The notes under the pieces were generated by a model. It worked only from the letters and a program-made list of their open reading frames with translations. It did no database searches and had not been told where the DNA came from. Positions 45,101 through 53,323 of a stretch of DNA of 64,000 nt are shown one piece after another; the stretch's first letter is position 1, and every line of letters begins with the position of its first letter. The stretch covers positions 992,001 to 1,056,000 of the forward strand of contig NZ_JAINUY010000001.1 of NCBI RefSeq assembly GCF_020026915.1, read 5' to 3'. The translations under genes and the position numbers were made by a program. The DNA comes from Flavobacterium potami. Its GTDB lineage: Bacteria; Bacteroidota; Bacteroidia; Flavobacteriales; Flavobacteriaceae.

Positions 45101-45394
45101 TCCTTCGTAATAGGTTAATTTCATAATCATTAACCCCTGAATATTTTTAGTTTCTACCGATTTGATACCGTTCGAGAAAGGTAAAACGTTTACGTAGTTT
45201 TTGGCAAAATAAGCTTCCATTTGGTCTGGCGTATAACCTCCAAACGGGTGCGCGATATAGATAACCGGCAAATTCATTTTTGGTAAAATATCTACCTTAA
45301 TGTCTTTGATGGCACCAATTCCGAAGAAAAATAGACCCGCAACCAATACTAAAATGGAAATGGGTTTGCGGAGTGCAAAACGTATTAAATTCAT
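42104..45394 (-). CDS. RND efflux pump with EF-hand-like loop, third system
   Basis: 1096 residues, longer than AcrB. The N-terminus MNLIRFALRKPISILVLVAG, the helix-4 motif GILVDESTVTIENIHQHL and LRLRPIIMTSVAMIMG identify the family. The second acid of the usual DD pair is Glu (VDES). Between the sixth and seventh helices is a ~60-residue insert: it has an acidic stretch (TDDEAEFNACGL), then DFNNDGKVSGFE at residues 533-544, which satisfies the EF-hand loop positions 1, 3, 5, 6 and 12, then FEKFRNRFMRTLDRLFVHKK. This would place a possible Ca2+ or Mg2+ site on the cytoplasmic side. It lies 12 nt after the OMF gene. Confidence 0.92.
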   Translation of the reverse strand: MNLIRFALRKPISILVLVAGLFFFGIGAIKDIKVDILPKMNLPVIYIAHPFGGYTPDQMEAYFAKNYVNVLPFSNGIKSVETKNIQGLMIMKLTYYEGTNMAQAAAELSALSNRIQAAFPPGTQPPFIIRFDASSLPIGQLVLSSKIRSNNELQDLANVYVRASFTAIPGLLSPAPFGGSPRTIEVNVDPDLLRSHNMTPDQIVDAIRLNNQTAPSGNVRMGDKNYITPTNNTIKEVKDFEQIPLFKGGVQNLKLGDVASVKDGADITAGYALVNGKRSVYISIAKAGDASTWDVVQKLKKELPKIQSTLPEDVNITYEFDQSVYVINSVKSLITEGIIGAVLTGLMVLLFLGDRRAALIVIMTIPISIISGVLFLKLFGQTINLMSLSGLALAIGILVDESTVTIENIHQHLDMGKPKALAIWDACQEIALPKLLILLCILAVFAPAFTMVGIPGALFLPLALAIGFSMVISFLLSQTFVPVMANWMMKGHEKHAHEPNITDDEAEFNACGLTPESEQNLIGQKKDLVEREDFNNDGKVSGFEKFRNRFMRTLDRLFVHKKATTIIYLTGSILLAVLFINFIGKDVFPRTNSSQFQLRMRAVDGTRLERTEEQARVVLKELEKMVGKEHIGITSVYVGQHPSLFSINPIYLFMAGSHEAVFQVSLKDYEADMDDFKDEFRARLKKVLPDTKLSFEPIELTDKVLSQGSPTPIEIRVAGKDKKKNELYATQIVDKLKAISYFRDVQIGQPIHYPAMNIDIDRTRAAELGVDMNDISRSLVASTSSSRYTEKNNWVDERAGLSYSVQVQVPLNKMKSKTDIGEIPVLKNSLRPVLSDVAKITPGFVSGENDNLGAMPYITVTANIYQTDLGTASKDVSKTISSLGELPRGLFITPIGLSTVLTETLSSLQTGLLVAVFVIFLMLAANFQSFKVSLVILTTVPAVVLGSLLMLTLTGSTLNLQSYMGIIMSVGVSIANAVLLVTNAEQLRKINGNALESAREAAALRLRPIIMTSVAMIMGMLPMAIGHGEGGDQVSPLGRAVIGGLLFSTFAVLLILPQIFAWAQEKTSTQSVSLDPEDEESIHYISSISKSKVGKS

Positions 45395-45406
45395 TAGGAT
45401 TTATAA

Positions 45407-46792
45407 TTAAAATTCATTTATAAATAAGTCAAAATTTCCTGTTGCAGCGACTTTTAATAAGTACGACTGCCACACATTATTGTTGACAATATCTCGATCG
45501 ATTTCAGCACGATTTAAAACATACATCGTTTGTGTTAAATCAGTCAAATCAGTTAAACCGTTTTTGTATAAAGTTGATTTTTGAATGTATGCTCTTTTTG
45601 CAGCATCAACCTGAATTGGAGCTTCGGCAAAGTTTTCAAGCGTAATTCTGATTTTATCTTCGGCAAAATTCAATTGCGATTTTAATTCTCTGTCTGCTTG
45701 GTTGTATTCTTCCTGCATGGCCTGAGAAACAAATTTCTGAGCGCTAACTTGTTTGCTTGAACGGAATGGAGTGGTTAAATTCCACGTAATTCCAACTCCA
45801 ATTAAGTAATTGGTACGATCTGGATTTACGCCATCCCAATAGTTTCTCGTAAAAGCATTTTGATTGGTTGCATACGTATTATCAAATCCCGAAGCTCTGG
45901 TTTGTAAAACTCCAAAAGCGCTCATCGTTGGATAATAAAATCTCTTATACAATTTAACCTGCTGGTTGCTGTAATCGATTTTCGTTTTATAGAATTGTAA
46001 TAAAGGGTGAAGACTGTCTGCAGCAGTTTCTTTCGTTACTAACTCTTTCGGAATCTGTGTTACAAATAAAGTATCTGTAACGAAATCCTGAGGTGCAACG
46101 CCCATTAAATCGACTAATTTGTTGTTTTGTTCTTTAACGAAGTTCTTAGCCAAGTTTAAAGCGATTTTAGCTTTAGAAACTTCGGCTGTAGCCAATGTAG
46201 AATCGACTCCTGCTAATAATCCGTTTTTAACTCTTGCGGCAGCAGTCTTTTTGAAAACTTCTGCGCGAGCAAGATTTTTTTGCTGTGAAATCAGTAATCT
46301 TTGGCTTGCTAAAAGATTTAAATAAGCAGCCGAAATTTTGATTTCCTGCTGGAATTTTTCCTGTTGCAAATCTTTTTCTTTAGCCTGAACATCCATTTTT
46401 GATAGATTGATTTTTTCTTTCGCTTTTCCGAAAGTGAAAAAATCCCAGTTCATGTTGACTAAATAAAGCGCTCCAAACGCTGAATTCCAGTTTTGTTCAG
46501 GAAGAGGTAAACCTGATGAAGCAACTCCTAAACCTCCAAAACCGTAAAGCGGTCCGTTTTGTCCGTTTACAGTTCCGTAATCTTGTTGTGCCGATAAATT
46601 TAAGTTCGGCAGGTAATCACGGCGAGATTGTTTCAGAGTCTCTTTTGATGCATTGGTGTAATTGTTTTTTGCTCGGATAGAACCGTAGTTTTCAAGACCT
46701 ATCTTTATTGCTTCTTTTAAAGACAGGGTTTGAGCATAACCAGTTGAGGCAAAAATCAATAAAAATAAAATGGTAATTTTTTTGAAATACAT
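45407..46792 (-). CDS. TolC-family outer membrane factor, third RND system
   Basis: 461 residues from the ATG at 46792. The signal peptide is MYFKKITILFLLIFASTGYA, then QTLSLKEAIKIGLENYGSIR, the typical first helix of OEP proteins. LPNLNLSAQQDYGTVNG and a late KLYKRFYYPTMSAFGVL fit the repeat structure. The frame extends upstream to 46906, but those 38 residues lack a signal peptide, and the ATG at 46792 gives a normal one. First gene of the operon, so promoter and regulation should lie in the 173 bp up to the divergent LytS gene. Confidence 0.9.
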   Translation of the reverse strand: MYFKKITILFLLIFASTGYAQTLSLKEAIKIGLENYGSIRAKNNYTNASKETLKQSRRDYLPNLNLSAQQDYGTVNGQNGPLYGFGGLGVASSGLPLPEQNWNSAFGALYLVNMNWDFFTFGKAKEKINLSKMDVQAKEKDLQQEKFQQEIKISAAYLNLLASQRLLISQQKNLARAEVFKKTAAARVKNGLLAGVDSTLATAEVSKAKIALNLAKNFVKEQNNKLVDLMGVAPQDFVTDTLFVTQIPKELVTKETAADSLHPLLQFYKTKIDYSNQQVKLYKRFYYPTMSAFGVLQTRASGFDNTYATNQNAFTRNYWDGVNPDRTNYLIGVGITWNLTTPFRSSKQVSAQKFVSQAMQEEYNQADRELKSQLNFAEDKIRITLENFAEAPIQVDAAKRAYIQKSTLYKNGLTDLTDLTQTMYVLNRAEIDRDIVNNNVWQSYLLKVAATGNFDLFINEF

Positions 46793-46965
46793 AAACTCAA
46801 GGTGATATAAAGGTGTTTTTGATGAAACAAATTTATTTCTCTTATGCTGATAAAAGTCAGGTTTAGTGATGTACTGCACTAGTAAATGACGAATTGAATT
46901 GGTCATTTATTAAAAAAAATAATTAAATATTTGTTCGTACTTTGTAAACTATTTCAAAATGAAGA

Positions 46966-48003
46966 ATGAACAAAAAGATTGATAACATATTGGATAACAA
47001 ATGGTGGCAAGAAGTCGCTGTTGTCCTTTTCTCCTTTACGATTTATACCTTAAAAAATGACTGGATGTTATTTAGTTCATTCATTTCTATTTTAATGGGG
47101 GTATTTTTCTATTGTATTTTATACATGCATGCTCAGTTTAATCGTTTCTTTTTACTTCCCATATTATTTAAAGGAAATAAACCTTTTACTTATATCATTT
47201 TAACGCTGTTTGGAGTTTTTGTGTTTTCGGTCGTCTTGTACGAAATCACAATGTTGGATATGTTTGCCAAATGCCATTTGTACCAAAACTCACATCAGAG
47301 AAGTTATGCGTATCAACTGGCGAGTGTTTTGGGAACTTTGGTCTGCATTCTGAGTCCAATTATTGTGTTTAAATTTTATCGTATTCACAGAAAACAAACC
47401 GATGCGGCTTTATTGTTCAATCAAATGCAATTGAATTCATTGAAAGGACAATTAAATCCGCATTTTTTGTTCAATACATTTAATACGCTTTACGGAATAA
47501 GTTTAGAATTTCCGGACAGAACGCCCGATTTGATCATGAAAGTTTCGCAGTTAATGCGTTATCAATTGGAAAGCAACAGCAAACAATGTGTTTCTCTGGA
47601 AGACGAATTGGAGTTTATAAACAGTTATGTTCAATTGGAAAAAGAACGTGTTGGTTATCGTTGTGACATTAGTTTTGAAAGTACAGTTGATAAAGATTAT
47701 ACGTATAAAATTTCTCCAATGCTTTTAATTGCATTTATTGAAAATGCCTTTAAACACGGAACTTGTGCAATTGAAAAGTGTTTTGTGAAAATTAATATCA
47801 CAGTAGAGAATGGATTGTTGCATCTTCATGTAGCCAATTCAATTCCGAAGAAAACGGATGTTATTTCGACGAAAATCGGTTTAAAAAACACAATTGAACG
47901 TTTGAAACTAATTTATGGAAAAGACTATAAATTAGATATTCAGGATGACAAACAAATCTATGTTGTAGATTTGGAAATACAACTTAAAAAGTTTGTCGGA
48001 TGA
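46966..48003 (+). CDS. LytS-type sensor histidine kinase
   Basis: 345 residues. Four transmembrane helices lie at ~15-35, 42-63, 73-95 and 113-135. The His-kinase domain has NSLKGQLNPHFLFNTFNTLY with His166 as the phosphoacceptor, PMLLIAFIENAFKHG as the N box and TKIGLKNTIERLKLIYG as the G box. This is the LytS/YehU (His_kinase) class without a separate sensor domain, so signal is probably sensed through the membrane. It overlaps the LytTR regulator by 4 nt (ATGA). It is divergent from the third RND efflux operon. Confidence 0.93.
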   Translation: MNKKIDNILDNKWWQEVAVVLFSFTIYTLKNDWMLFSSFISILMGVFFYCILYMHAQFNRFFLLPILFKGNKPFTYIILTLFGVFVFSVVLYEITMLDMFAKCHLYQNSHQRSYAYQLASVLGTLVCILSPIIVFKFYRIHRKQTDAALLFNQMQLNSLKGQLNPHFLFNTFNTLYGISLEFPDRTPDLIMKVSQLMRYQLESNSKQCVSLEDELEFINSYVQLEKERVGYRCDISFESTVDKDYTYKISPMLLIAFIENAFKHGTCAIEKCFVKINITVENGLLHLHVANSIPKKTDVISTKIGLKNTIERLKLIYGKDYKLDIQDDKQIYVVDLEIQLKKFVG

Positions 48004-48704
48004 GAGAAACAAAAAAATGTATTATTGTAGATGATGAACCCGCTGCACATTATGTTTTGGCCAATTATATCAAACAGAATCCGCAGTTAGAATTGGTTTT
48101 TCAAGGTTACAATGGTATCGAAGCAATGAATTTTCTTCGAGAAAATACAGTCGATTTAATGTTTCTGGATATCAATATGCCTGAGATTTCTGGAATGGAA
48201 CTTCTTAAAATTCTTCCAACACATCCCAAAACGATCCTTACAACTGCTTATTCTGAATTTGCCCTAGAAAGTTATGATTATGGTGTGATTGATTATCTTT
48301 TAAAACCCATTTATTTTCCAAGATTTTTAAAAGCAATTGATCGATTTTTTGCTACAGAAAGCGTTAAGCAAAAGGTAGAAGAAACCGTTAATTCTGTGAG
48401 TGTCAAAGTAGATGGTTATTTAATGGATATTGAATTAGATCAGTTGCTGTTTGCTCAGAGTTATGGTAATTACGTAAAACTGCATACGATTAAAAGAACA
48501 TATTTGGCATCTATTACAACAACTGAGTTTGAGAAATGTCTTCCAGAAAAGAATTTTATGCGAATTCATAAATCGTATATTGTTGCTCTTGATAAGATTG
48601 ATGCTACGGAAAAAGATTTTGTCGTCATTAAAAGCGAAAGAATCCCAATCGGAATTACGTATAAAAGAGAGCTTACAGATCGATTGAAAAAATTAGAATT
48701 ATAA
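48000..48704 (+). CDS. LytTR-type response regulator
   Basis: 234 residues. The receiver (about 1-120) starts KCIIVDDEPAAHYVLANYIK, the phosphoacceptor Asp lies in LMFLDINMPEISG, and Lys in LLKPIYFPRF. The C-terminal LytTR domain (about 130-234) has LLFAQSYGNYVKLHTIK, MRIHKSYIVALDKID and IPIGITYKREL. It is encoded in an ATGA overlap with the kinase gene, so the pair is one unit. Its target might be the divergent efflux operon; LytTR proteins bind direct repeats, which I did not find clearly in the 173-bp interval. Confidence 0.93.
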   Translation: MRETKKCIIVDDEPAAHYVLANYIKQNPQLELVFQGYNGIEAMNFLRENTVDLMFLDINMPEISGMELLKILPTHPKTILTTAYSEFALESYDYGVIDYLLKPIYFPRFLKAIDRFFATESVKQKVEETVNSVSVKVDGYLMDIELDQLLFAQSYGNYVKLHTIKRTYLASITTTEFEKCLPEKNFMRIHKSYIVALDKIDATEKDFVVIKSERIPIGITYKRELTDRLKKLEL

Positions 48705-48805
48705 ACTAGATCGATTTTAAAAAATATTTCACCACTTCATTTATTCTTCATAAAAAAGTAGTAATTTTAGTACGTTGTTTAGTGTTTAATTTTAAAAATG
48801 AAGTC

Positions 48806-49279
48806 ATGAAAAACGTGTTTTTAACTTTTGCTTTCTTATGCAGTGGCTTTTTGATCGCCCAGGAAGGTACAAATATGAAAAAAGTTATCACACCGCCCGA
48901 AGTGGTCAAAATAGCTTTTGAAAGAGAATATCCAGGAAAAGTAGCAGTTTGGTCTGAAGAATATGTAGGCGATGATGAAGATGAAATTCGATTTGAAGCA
49001 AAATATAATATAACCAATACAACCAAAGCGGTTGCGATTTACGATAATTTAGGAAACATGAAAGCATATGAATTGCAGATTCCTTTTAGTCAGTTGCCAC
49101 CAAGATCACAAGCCTATTTAAAAAAGAACTATGCGCCAAAAGCGATCAGAGAAATTGCAATGGTTGTTGATGATAAAAAGAAAACAACTTATGAAGTAGG
49201 CGTGTCAAAAGATGCCAAATTTTACGACGTTGTTTTTGATAAAGATGGAGGTTTTGATGTCTCTATCGAAAAAAATTAA
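48806..49279 (+). CDS. PepSY-like (BLIP-fold) secreted protein
   Basis: 157 residues from the ATG at 48806. The signal peptide MKNVFLTFAFLCSGFLIAQ precedes a domain with KVITPPEVVKIAFEREYPGK and VWSEEYVGDDEDEIRFEAKY, then a second half GVSKDAKFYDVVFDKDGGF. This matches the PepSY-like/BLIP-type putative beta-lactamase-inhibitor-like family, small periplasmic proteins of unknown function common in Bacteroidota. The frame can be extended to a GTG at 48782, but the ATG gives a clean signal peptide. It lies 101 bp after the LytTR gene and may belong to its regulon. Confidence 0.85.
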   Translation: MKNVFLTFAFLCSGFLIAQEGTNMKKVITPPEVVKIAFEREYPGKVAVWSEEYVGDDEDEIRFEAKYNITNTTKAVAIYDNLGNMKAYELQIPFSQLPPRSQAYLKKNYAPKAIREIAMVVDDKKKTTYEVGVSKDAKFYDVVFDKDGGFDVSIEKN

Positions 49280-49312
49280 AGGCCTTACTAATTCAAATAT
49301 ATTTGAAAAGAC

Positions 49313-49344
49313 AAACCCGATGAGTTTTAATGCTTATCGGGTTT
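49313..49344 (+). terminator. Rho-independent terminator
   Basis: AAACCCGATGAG and CTTATCGGGTTT pair with one mismatch, then TGTTTTTTTTG follows. Ends the PepSY-like gene transcript. Confidence 0.88.
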
Positions 49345-49354
49345 TGTTTTTTTT

Positions 49355-49590
49355 GTTTCAAGTTTCAAGTTTCAAGTTTGACGTTTCAAGTTGATATTCT
49401 TTGTGTTTTTAACCGCAAAGAGCGCAAGTTCTTTTAACTATACGTATAGAAATGCAAAGTTCGCAAAGCTTTATGTAAAAAACTTTGCGAACCTTGCGTA
49501 AACCTTAGCGTTCTCTGCGGTTAAACCTGAAACATGAAACTTAAAACGTGAAACGTGAAACCTGAAACCTGAAACCTGAAACTTGAAACC
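49355..49590. repeat. Composite repeat: heptamer arrays flanking a palindrome
   Basis: GTTTCAA-type heptamers (49355-49392) at the left and CTGAAAC-type heptamers (49526-49590) at the right are inverted counterparts. Between them TTTAACCGCAAAGAGCG... pairs with TCTCTGCGGTTAAA (49408-49525). Fills the gap before the SDR gene; homologous block at 52507-52734. Confidence 0.88.
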
Positions 49591-49592
49591 CT

Positions 49593-50357
49593 TTAAAGCA
49601 TCATTCCGCCAGAAACTTCGATTCTTTGTGCATTTATCCAACGAGAATCTTCTGTACATAAAAAGGCAACTACACCACCGATATCGTCAGGAAGACCAAC
49701 TCTTCCTAAAGCGGTTACAGAAGCAATCTGCTGATTCATTTGTTCATTATCACGAACGACTCCGCCTCCAAAATCTGTTTCTATTGCGCCTGGAGCAACA
49801 ATATTTACTCTGATTTTTCTTGCTCCTAATTCTTTTGCTTGGTATTTTGTTAAAGTTTCCATTGCACCTTTCATAGAAGCATACGCCGCATAACCTGGGA
49901 ATGAAAATCTTGCTAAACCAGTAGAAATATTTACAATTCCGCCACCGTCGTTCATTACGTTAAGTCCTTTTTGAGTCAAGAAAAACGGACCTTTGAATTG
50001 AATATTAGTCAATTGATCAAATTCTGCTTCGGTTGTTCCGATGAAAGAATTGTGGATTCCGATTCCGGCGTTGTTTACCAAAAAGTCAAATTTGTCTGTT
50101 TTAAAAGTGTCTTTCAAAACCAATTTTATTTGTTCGTAGAAAGCATCGAAAGTTCCAGATTCTGCAACATTTAATTGTAACGCAGCCGCTTTTTGACCTA
50201 AACTTTCAATTTCTGAAACTACAGCGTCAGCTTCGTCTTTTTTGCTGTTGTATGTAATAATTACATCCAATCCTTTTTTTGCAATTGCAATTGCCATATT
50301 TTTTCCTAAACCTCTGCTACCACCTGTAACTAGAGCTATTTTTGTATTTACTGCCAT
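49593..50357 (-). CDS. SDR-family oxidoreductase
   Basis: 254 residues. TGGSRGLGKNMAIAIAKKG is the NAD(P)-binding TGxxxGxG motif, NNAGIG the structural motif, and YASMK the catalytic Tyr/Lys pair (YAAYASMKGAMETLTKY). The C-terminus carries GGVVAFLCTEDSRWINAQRI and SGGMML, typical of classical SDRs. Substrate unknown. The next SDR lies 99 bp upstream on the same strand, separated by a heptamer array. Confidence 0.93.
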   Translation of the reverse strand: MAVNTKIALVTGGSRGLGKNMAIAIAKKGLDVIITYNSKKDEADAVVSEIESLGQKAAALQLNVAESGTFDAFYEQIKLVLKDTFKTDKFDFLVNNAGIGIHNSFIGTTEAEFDQLTNIQFKGPFFLTQKGLNVMNDGGGIVNISTGLARFSFPGYAAYASMKGAMETLTKYQAKELGARKIRVNIVAPGAIETDFGGGVVRDNEQMNQQIASVTALGRVGLPDDIGGVVAFLCTEDSRWINAQRIEVSGGMML

Positions 50358-50373
50358 CTTTTTTAATTGTTAA

Positions 50374-50422
50374 TTGATAGTTGATAATTGATAATTGATA
50401 ATTGATAATTGATAATTGATTA
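50374..50422. repeat. Heptamer tandem array (TTGATAA)
   Basis: Seven near-perfect direct copies of TTGATAA, followed by an inverted TTATCAAT-like word at about 50430. It lies between the two SDR genes. Confidence 0.9.
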
Positions 50423-50455
50423 AGTTGTTAATTATCAATTATCCATTGTTAATTT

Positions 50456-51184
50456 TTAATTGCTCTCATGCATTGCATTAAAATGATTTCTCAAATCTTC
50501 TGCGCTTGCGTTTAATCTGGTTTCGCTTGTACCGAAAGTCAGTTCTTGTTTTCCTTCTTTTAATTGGTCGAAAATAGATTCGATAAAACTGCTTACGCTC
50601 GGATGTGCATCGTGAAGTCCAATTCCGCCTAAATCTGTGTTTAAAGCTGGTGGAATAATCTCTATTACTTCAATGTTTTTCTCTTTTAATAAATGACGAA
50701 GAGAAATCGTAAACGAACGGAAAAATGCTTTTGTAGCCGAATAAACAGGAACTTTTGCAAAAGGCGAAAAGGCCAATCCAGAAGTAGTATTCATTACCGT
50801 TTTAAGAGATGGTAACTGGATAAATAATGAAGTTAAATGTAAAGGAGCTTCAATATTGGTAGTAAGCTCATTTTTCATGTTTTCATAAAAATCAGCATCT
50901 GTTATTGTCATCCAGTTTTGAATTCCGGCATTGTTGACTAAAACATTTAAGTCTGGATGATTTGCTGCCGTCCATTCGTAAAGTGCAATACGATCTTCTT
51001 CTAAAGATAAATCACATACTTTGGTAATAATACTTGGAAATTTTGCTTTTACTTCATCTAAAAGAGCAGCTCTTCTTCCGCAGATAATTACCGTATTATT
51101 TTCTTGAATGAATCTTTCGGCAAGTCCAAGTCCGATACCACTTGCACCGCCTGTTATTAAAATTTTGTTGTTTGATAAATTCAT
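50456..51184 (-). CDS. SDR-family oxidoreductase (DltE-like)
   Basis: 242 residues. ILITGGASGIGLGLAERFIQ is the cofactor motif, NNAGI the second, and VYSATKAFFRSF the catalytic Tyr/Lys. The C-terminus IIPPALNTDLGGIGLHDAHP and VSSFIESIFDQLKEGKQEL is typical of the DltE-like short-chain dehydrogenases of Bacteroidota. Substrate unknown. It starts 341 bp from an AraC regulator gene that is on the same strand and may control it. Confidence 0.92.
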   Translation of the reverse strand: MNLSNNKILITGGASGIGLGLAERFIQENNTVIICGRRAALLDEVKAKFPSIITKVCDLSLEEDRIALYEWTAANHPDLNVLVNNAGIQNWMTITDADFYENMKNELTTNIEAPLHLTSLFIQLPSLKTVMNTTSGLAFSPFAKVPVYSATKAFFRSFTISLRHLLKEKNIEVIEIIPPALNTDLGGIGLHDAHPSVSSFIESIFDQLKEGKQELTFGTSETRLNASAEDLRNHFNAMHESN

Positions 51185-51292
51185 TTTTTCGATCTTTTAA
51201 TTTGATGAGACAAAGTTAGAAACGAAGCAGTGCTATAGAATTGTAAATATCAAACCGATGTTTGCAAAATTCAAATAAGATGTAAAAATTCC

Positions 51293-51469
51293 TCCCGATA
51301 GCAATCGGGACCAAATTCCAATTCTCATTTTATGTCATTGCGAGGAACGAAGCAACCATACTACAAAACTCTAAATTTTAATTCTCATTTTATGTCCTCC
51401 TGAGCGAAGTCGAAGGATCTCATGCTAAATCCGCACTGTGCGTGTCCTTCGACTTCGCTCAGGAAGACA
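51293..51469. repeat. REP-like palindrome block
   Basis: CCCGATAGCAATCGGGA (51294-51310), a half unit GTCATTGCGAGGAACGAAGC (about 51337), and GTCCTCCTGAGCGAAGTCGA with its reverse complement ending at 51469. The last pair also occurs at 17654-17742 and 52596-52670. It lies in the 341-bp gap before the second SDR gene; the rest of the gap shows nothing. Confidence 0.88.
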
Positions 51470-51525
51470 AGCTTTGTGCGAGCTCTTTCGGAAAAAATCT
51501 AAAATCTAAAATCTGCAATCTAAAA

Positions 51526-52473
51526 TTATGAACGGAAAGCTAACGGCGTATAAGTAGTTTGTTTTTTAAAGAAATTAGAGAAATGAGCTAATTCTTCAAA
51601 ACCGAGAGAATAGGCAATTTCAGAGATATTCCAGTCTGTCTGCTTCAATAATATTTTGGCTTCGTTTGTTAGACGATTGCTAATTAATTCGGTGGTGGTT
51701 TTTCCGGTGTTTTCCTTTAAAACCTTGTTTAAATGATTGACATGCACAGATAAACGTTCAGCAAAATCTTTGGCAGTTCTCAATTCCAATCGCTGGTTTG
51801 GTGATTCAATTGGGAATTGTCTTTCCAACAATTCAGCAAATAAAGAAGAAACTCTCGCTGCAGAATTGTGTTTTGAGTATAATGCAGTTATAGGCTGTAA
51901 TTTTTGTCCGAAGTGAATTAACTCTGCCACATAATTTCGGATTAAATCGTACTTGTAGATATAATCGGAGTTGATTTCTTTTTGTATTTTCTTGAAAATC
52001 AAAGCAACTTCTTCTACTTCTTCATCAGAAAGTTGAAAAATGGGATAACCGTCTGAAGCAAAAATCGGAAGTTCATCTAGATCGATTCCGCTTTTGCTTT
52101 TCGATAAAAATTCACTCGTAAAAACACAAAATTGTCCACCTTGATTGGTGTCTTGCGGTAAATAATTGTACGGTATTTTAGGTGTTGCAAATAACAATCC
52201 CTGTTTTTCGATTTCGATTACTTTATCGGCATATTCGGCTTTATTATGGCCTCTAATCAAACTTATTTTGTAATACGCTCTGCGATCATAAGGCATTCCG
52301 GGCTTGTCTTTTAGGCGTTCCAAAAGTTCTTTTATATCGAAAACATTAAAATGTCCAATCTCTTTCTGAATGTCGCTTGGAAGTAAAGAATTAGGTTCAA
52401 CAGTTGAGCCTTCGGTGATGTCTTTGTAAAAGGAATCTAGAGATTTCATATCGTAGTGAATTGTAAAATTCAA
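51526..52473 (-). CDS. AraC-family transcriptional regulator
   Basis: 315 residues. The C-terminal double HTH is seen as KDFAERLSVHVNHLNKVLKE and ISEIAYSLGFEELAHFSNFF, with a final FKKQTTYTPLAF. The N-terminal half (cupin-like, with GHFNVFDIKELLERLKDKPG and QGLLFATPKIPYNYLPQD) is the sensing part. It probably controls the two SDR genes, which lie downstream on the same strand. An ATG at 52449 begins MKSLDSFYKD, a more usual start. Confidence 0.88.
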   Translation of the reverse strand: MNFTIHYDMKSLDSFYKDITEGSTVEPNSLLPSDIQKEIGHFNVFDIKELLERLKDKPGMPYDRRAYYKISLIRGHNKAEYADKVIEIEKQGLLFATPKIPYNYLPQDTNQGGQFCVFTSEFLSKSKSGIDLDELPIFASDGYPIFQLSDEEVEEVALIFKKIQKEINSDYIYKYDLIRNYVAELIHFGQKLQPITALYSKHNSAARVSSLFAELLERQFPIESPNQRLELRTAKDFAERLSVHVNHLNKVLKENTGKTTTELISNRLTNEAKILLKQTDWNISEIAYSLGFEELAHFSNFFKKQTTYTPLAFRS

Positions 52474-52506
52474 ATATACGAAAAAAAACAGGATTAGTTT
52501 TTTGGT

Positions 52507-52734
52507 GTTTCAGGTTTAAAGTTTCAGGTTGGGTTTAACCGCAAAGAGCGCAAAGTTTTTTCGCAAGGTTAGCAAGAACTATTATCGACAATTTATGTCT
52601 TCCTGAGCGAAGTCGAAGGATCTCTTGCTAAATCCATATTGTATGTCCTTCGACTTCGCTCAGGAGGACAAACAGTGTGGATAAATGAAAAATCTTTGCG
52701 AACTTTACGAAACCCTTGCGTCTTTGCGGTTAAA
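52507..52734. repeat. Composite repeat with nested palindrome
   Basis: Outer arms GGTTTAACCGCAAAGAGCGC and CTTTGCGGTTAA, the same family as 49408-49525, enclose a GTCTTCCTGAGCGAAGTCGA palindrome (52596-52670), the same family as 17654 and 51393. One repeat appears to sit inside the other. It fills the gap between the AraC gene and the 2H gene. Confidence 0.88.
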
Positions 52735-52738
52735 AAAG

Positions 52739-53299
52739 CTAAAACAAACTTCCCTGCACAAACTCAGGTTCTGGATTGCTTCCAAACCCAATCGAATCAA
52801 GTACAAAAAACTGCTTTTTCACTGGATCAAATTCTCTTAAAACAATTTCATTACACAGAAAATCAATATTAATAGTAGTAAAAAGCTGAGAAGCTATTTT
52901 AAGATTTTCAGGAGTTAATCTTCGTGCGATTGACATATGCGGGTCGTCGCTTTTTTTGAGATTTAAAGATTTCAGGGTTTCATGAATCTTTTTCATTATA
53001 GGTTTTAGATTGTTTTTGGTTTCTTCGTTTGGAGCTATAAAAAAAGCTCCTGCATTATCATAAGAACCAAAATGATCTAAATATGCTTGAGAAGGTGTAA
53101 AAGTGTCGCAGATTTTAATAAGCTTCTGCTTAACAGAATCGATTTGAGATTCGTCTATTTTGAATTCGCAAATCGTAATATGCGCTTCCGAATTGCAGCT
53201 GTTGTACCAGTTAATTTTGCTTTTCAAAAGGTCTTTCATTTCTTTGACAGTATCGACAACTGGTTTTGAGTAGAATACTATAGAATACGTTTTCTCCAT
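52739..53299 (-). CDS. 2H phosphoesterase (2'-5' RNA ligase family)
   Basis: 186 residues. SEAHITICEFKIDE and DDPHMSIARRLTPE hold the two H-x-[ST]-x motifs (HITI, HMSI) of the 2H phosphoesterase superfamily, which cleaves or ligates 2'-5' or cyclic phosphodiesters of RNA or nucleotides. The length matches the LigT/ThpR-like group. It lies 24 nt upstream of the small receiver-like gene's stop, on the same strand. Confidence 0.9.
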   Translation of the reverse strand: MEKTYSIVFYSKPVVDTVKEMKDLLKSKINWYNSCNSEAHITICEFKIDESQIDSVKQKLIKICDTFTPSQAYLDHFGSYDNAGAFFIAPNEETKNNLKPIMKKIHETLKSLNLKKSDDPHMSIARRLTPENLKIASQLFTTINIDFLCNEIVLREFDPVKKQFFVLDSIGFGSNPEPEFVQGSLF

Positions 53300-53323
53300 T
53301 TTTTTAGGCTTTGAAATACAAAT

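Noticed and set aside
46793..46906. N-terminal extension of the third OMF
   Set aside because: A normal signal peptide begins at 46792; the extension has none.
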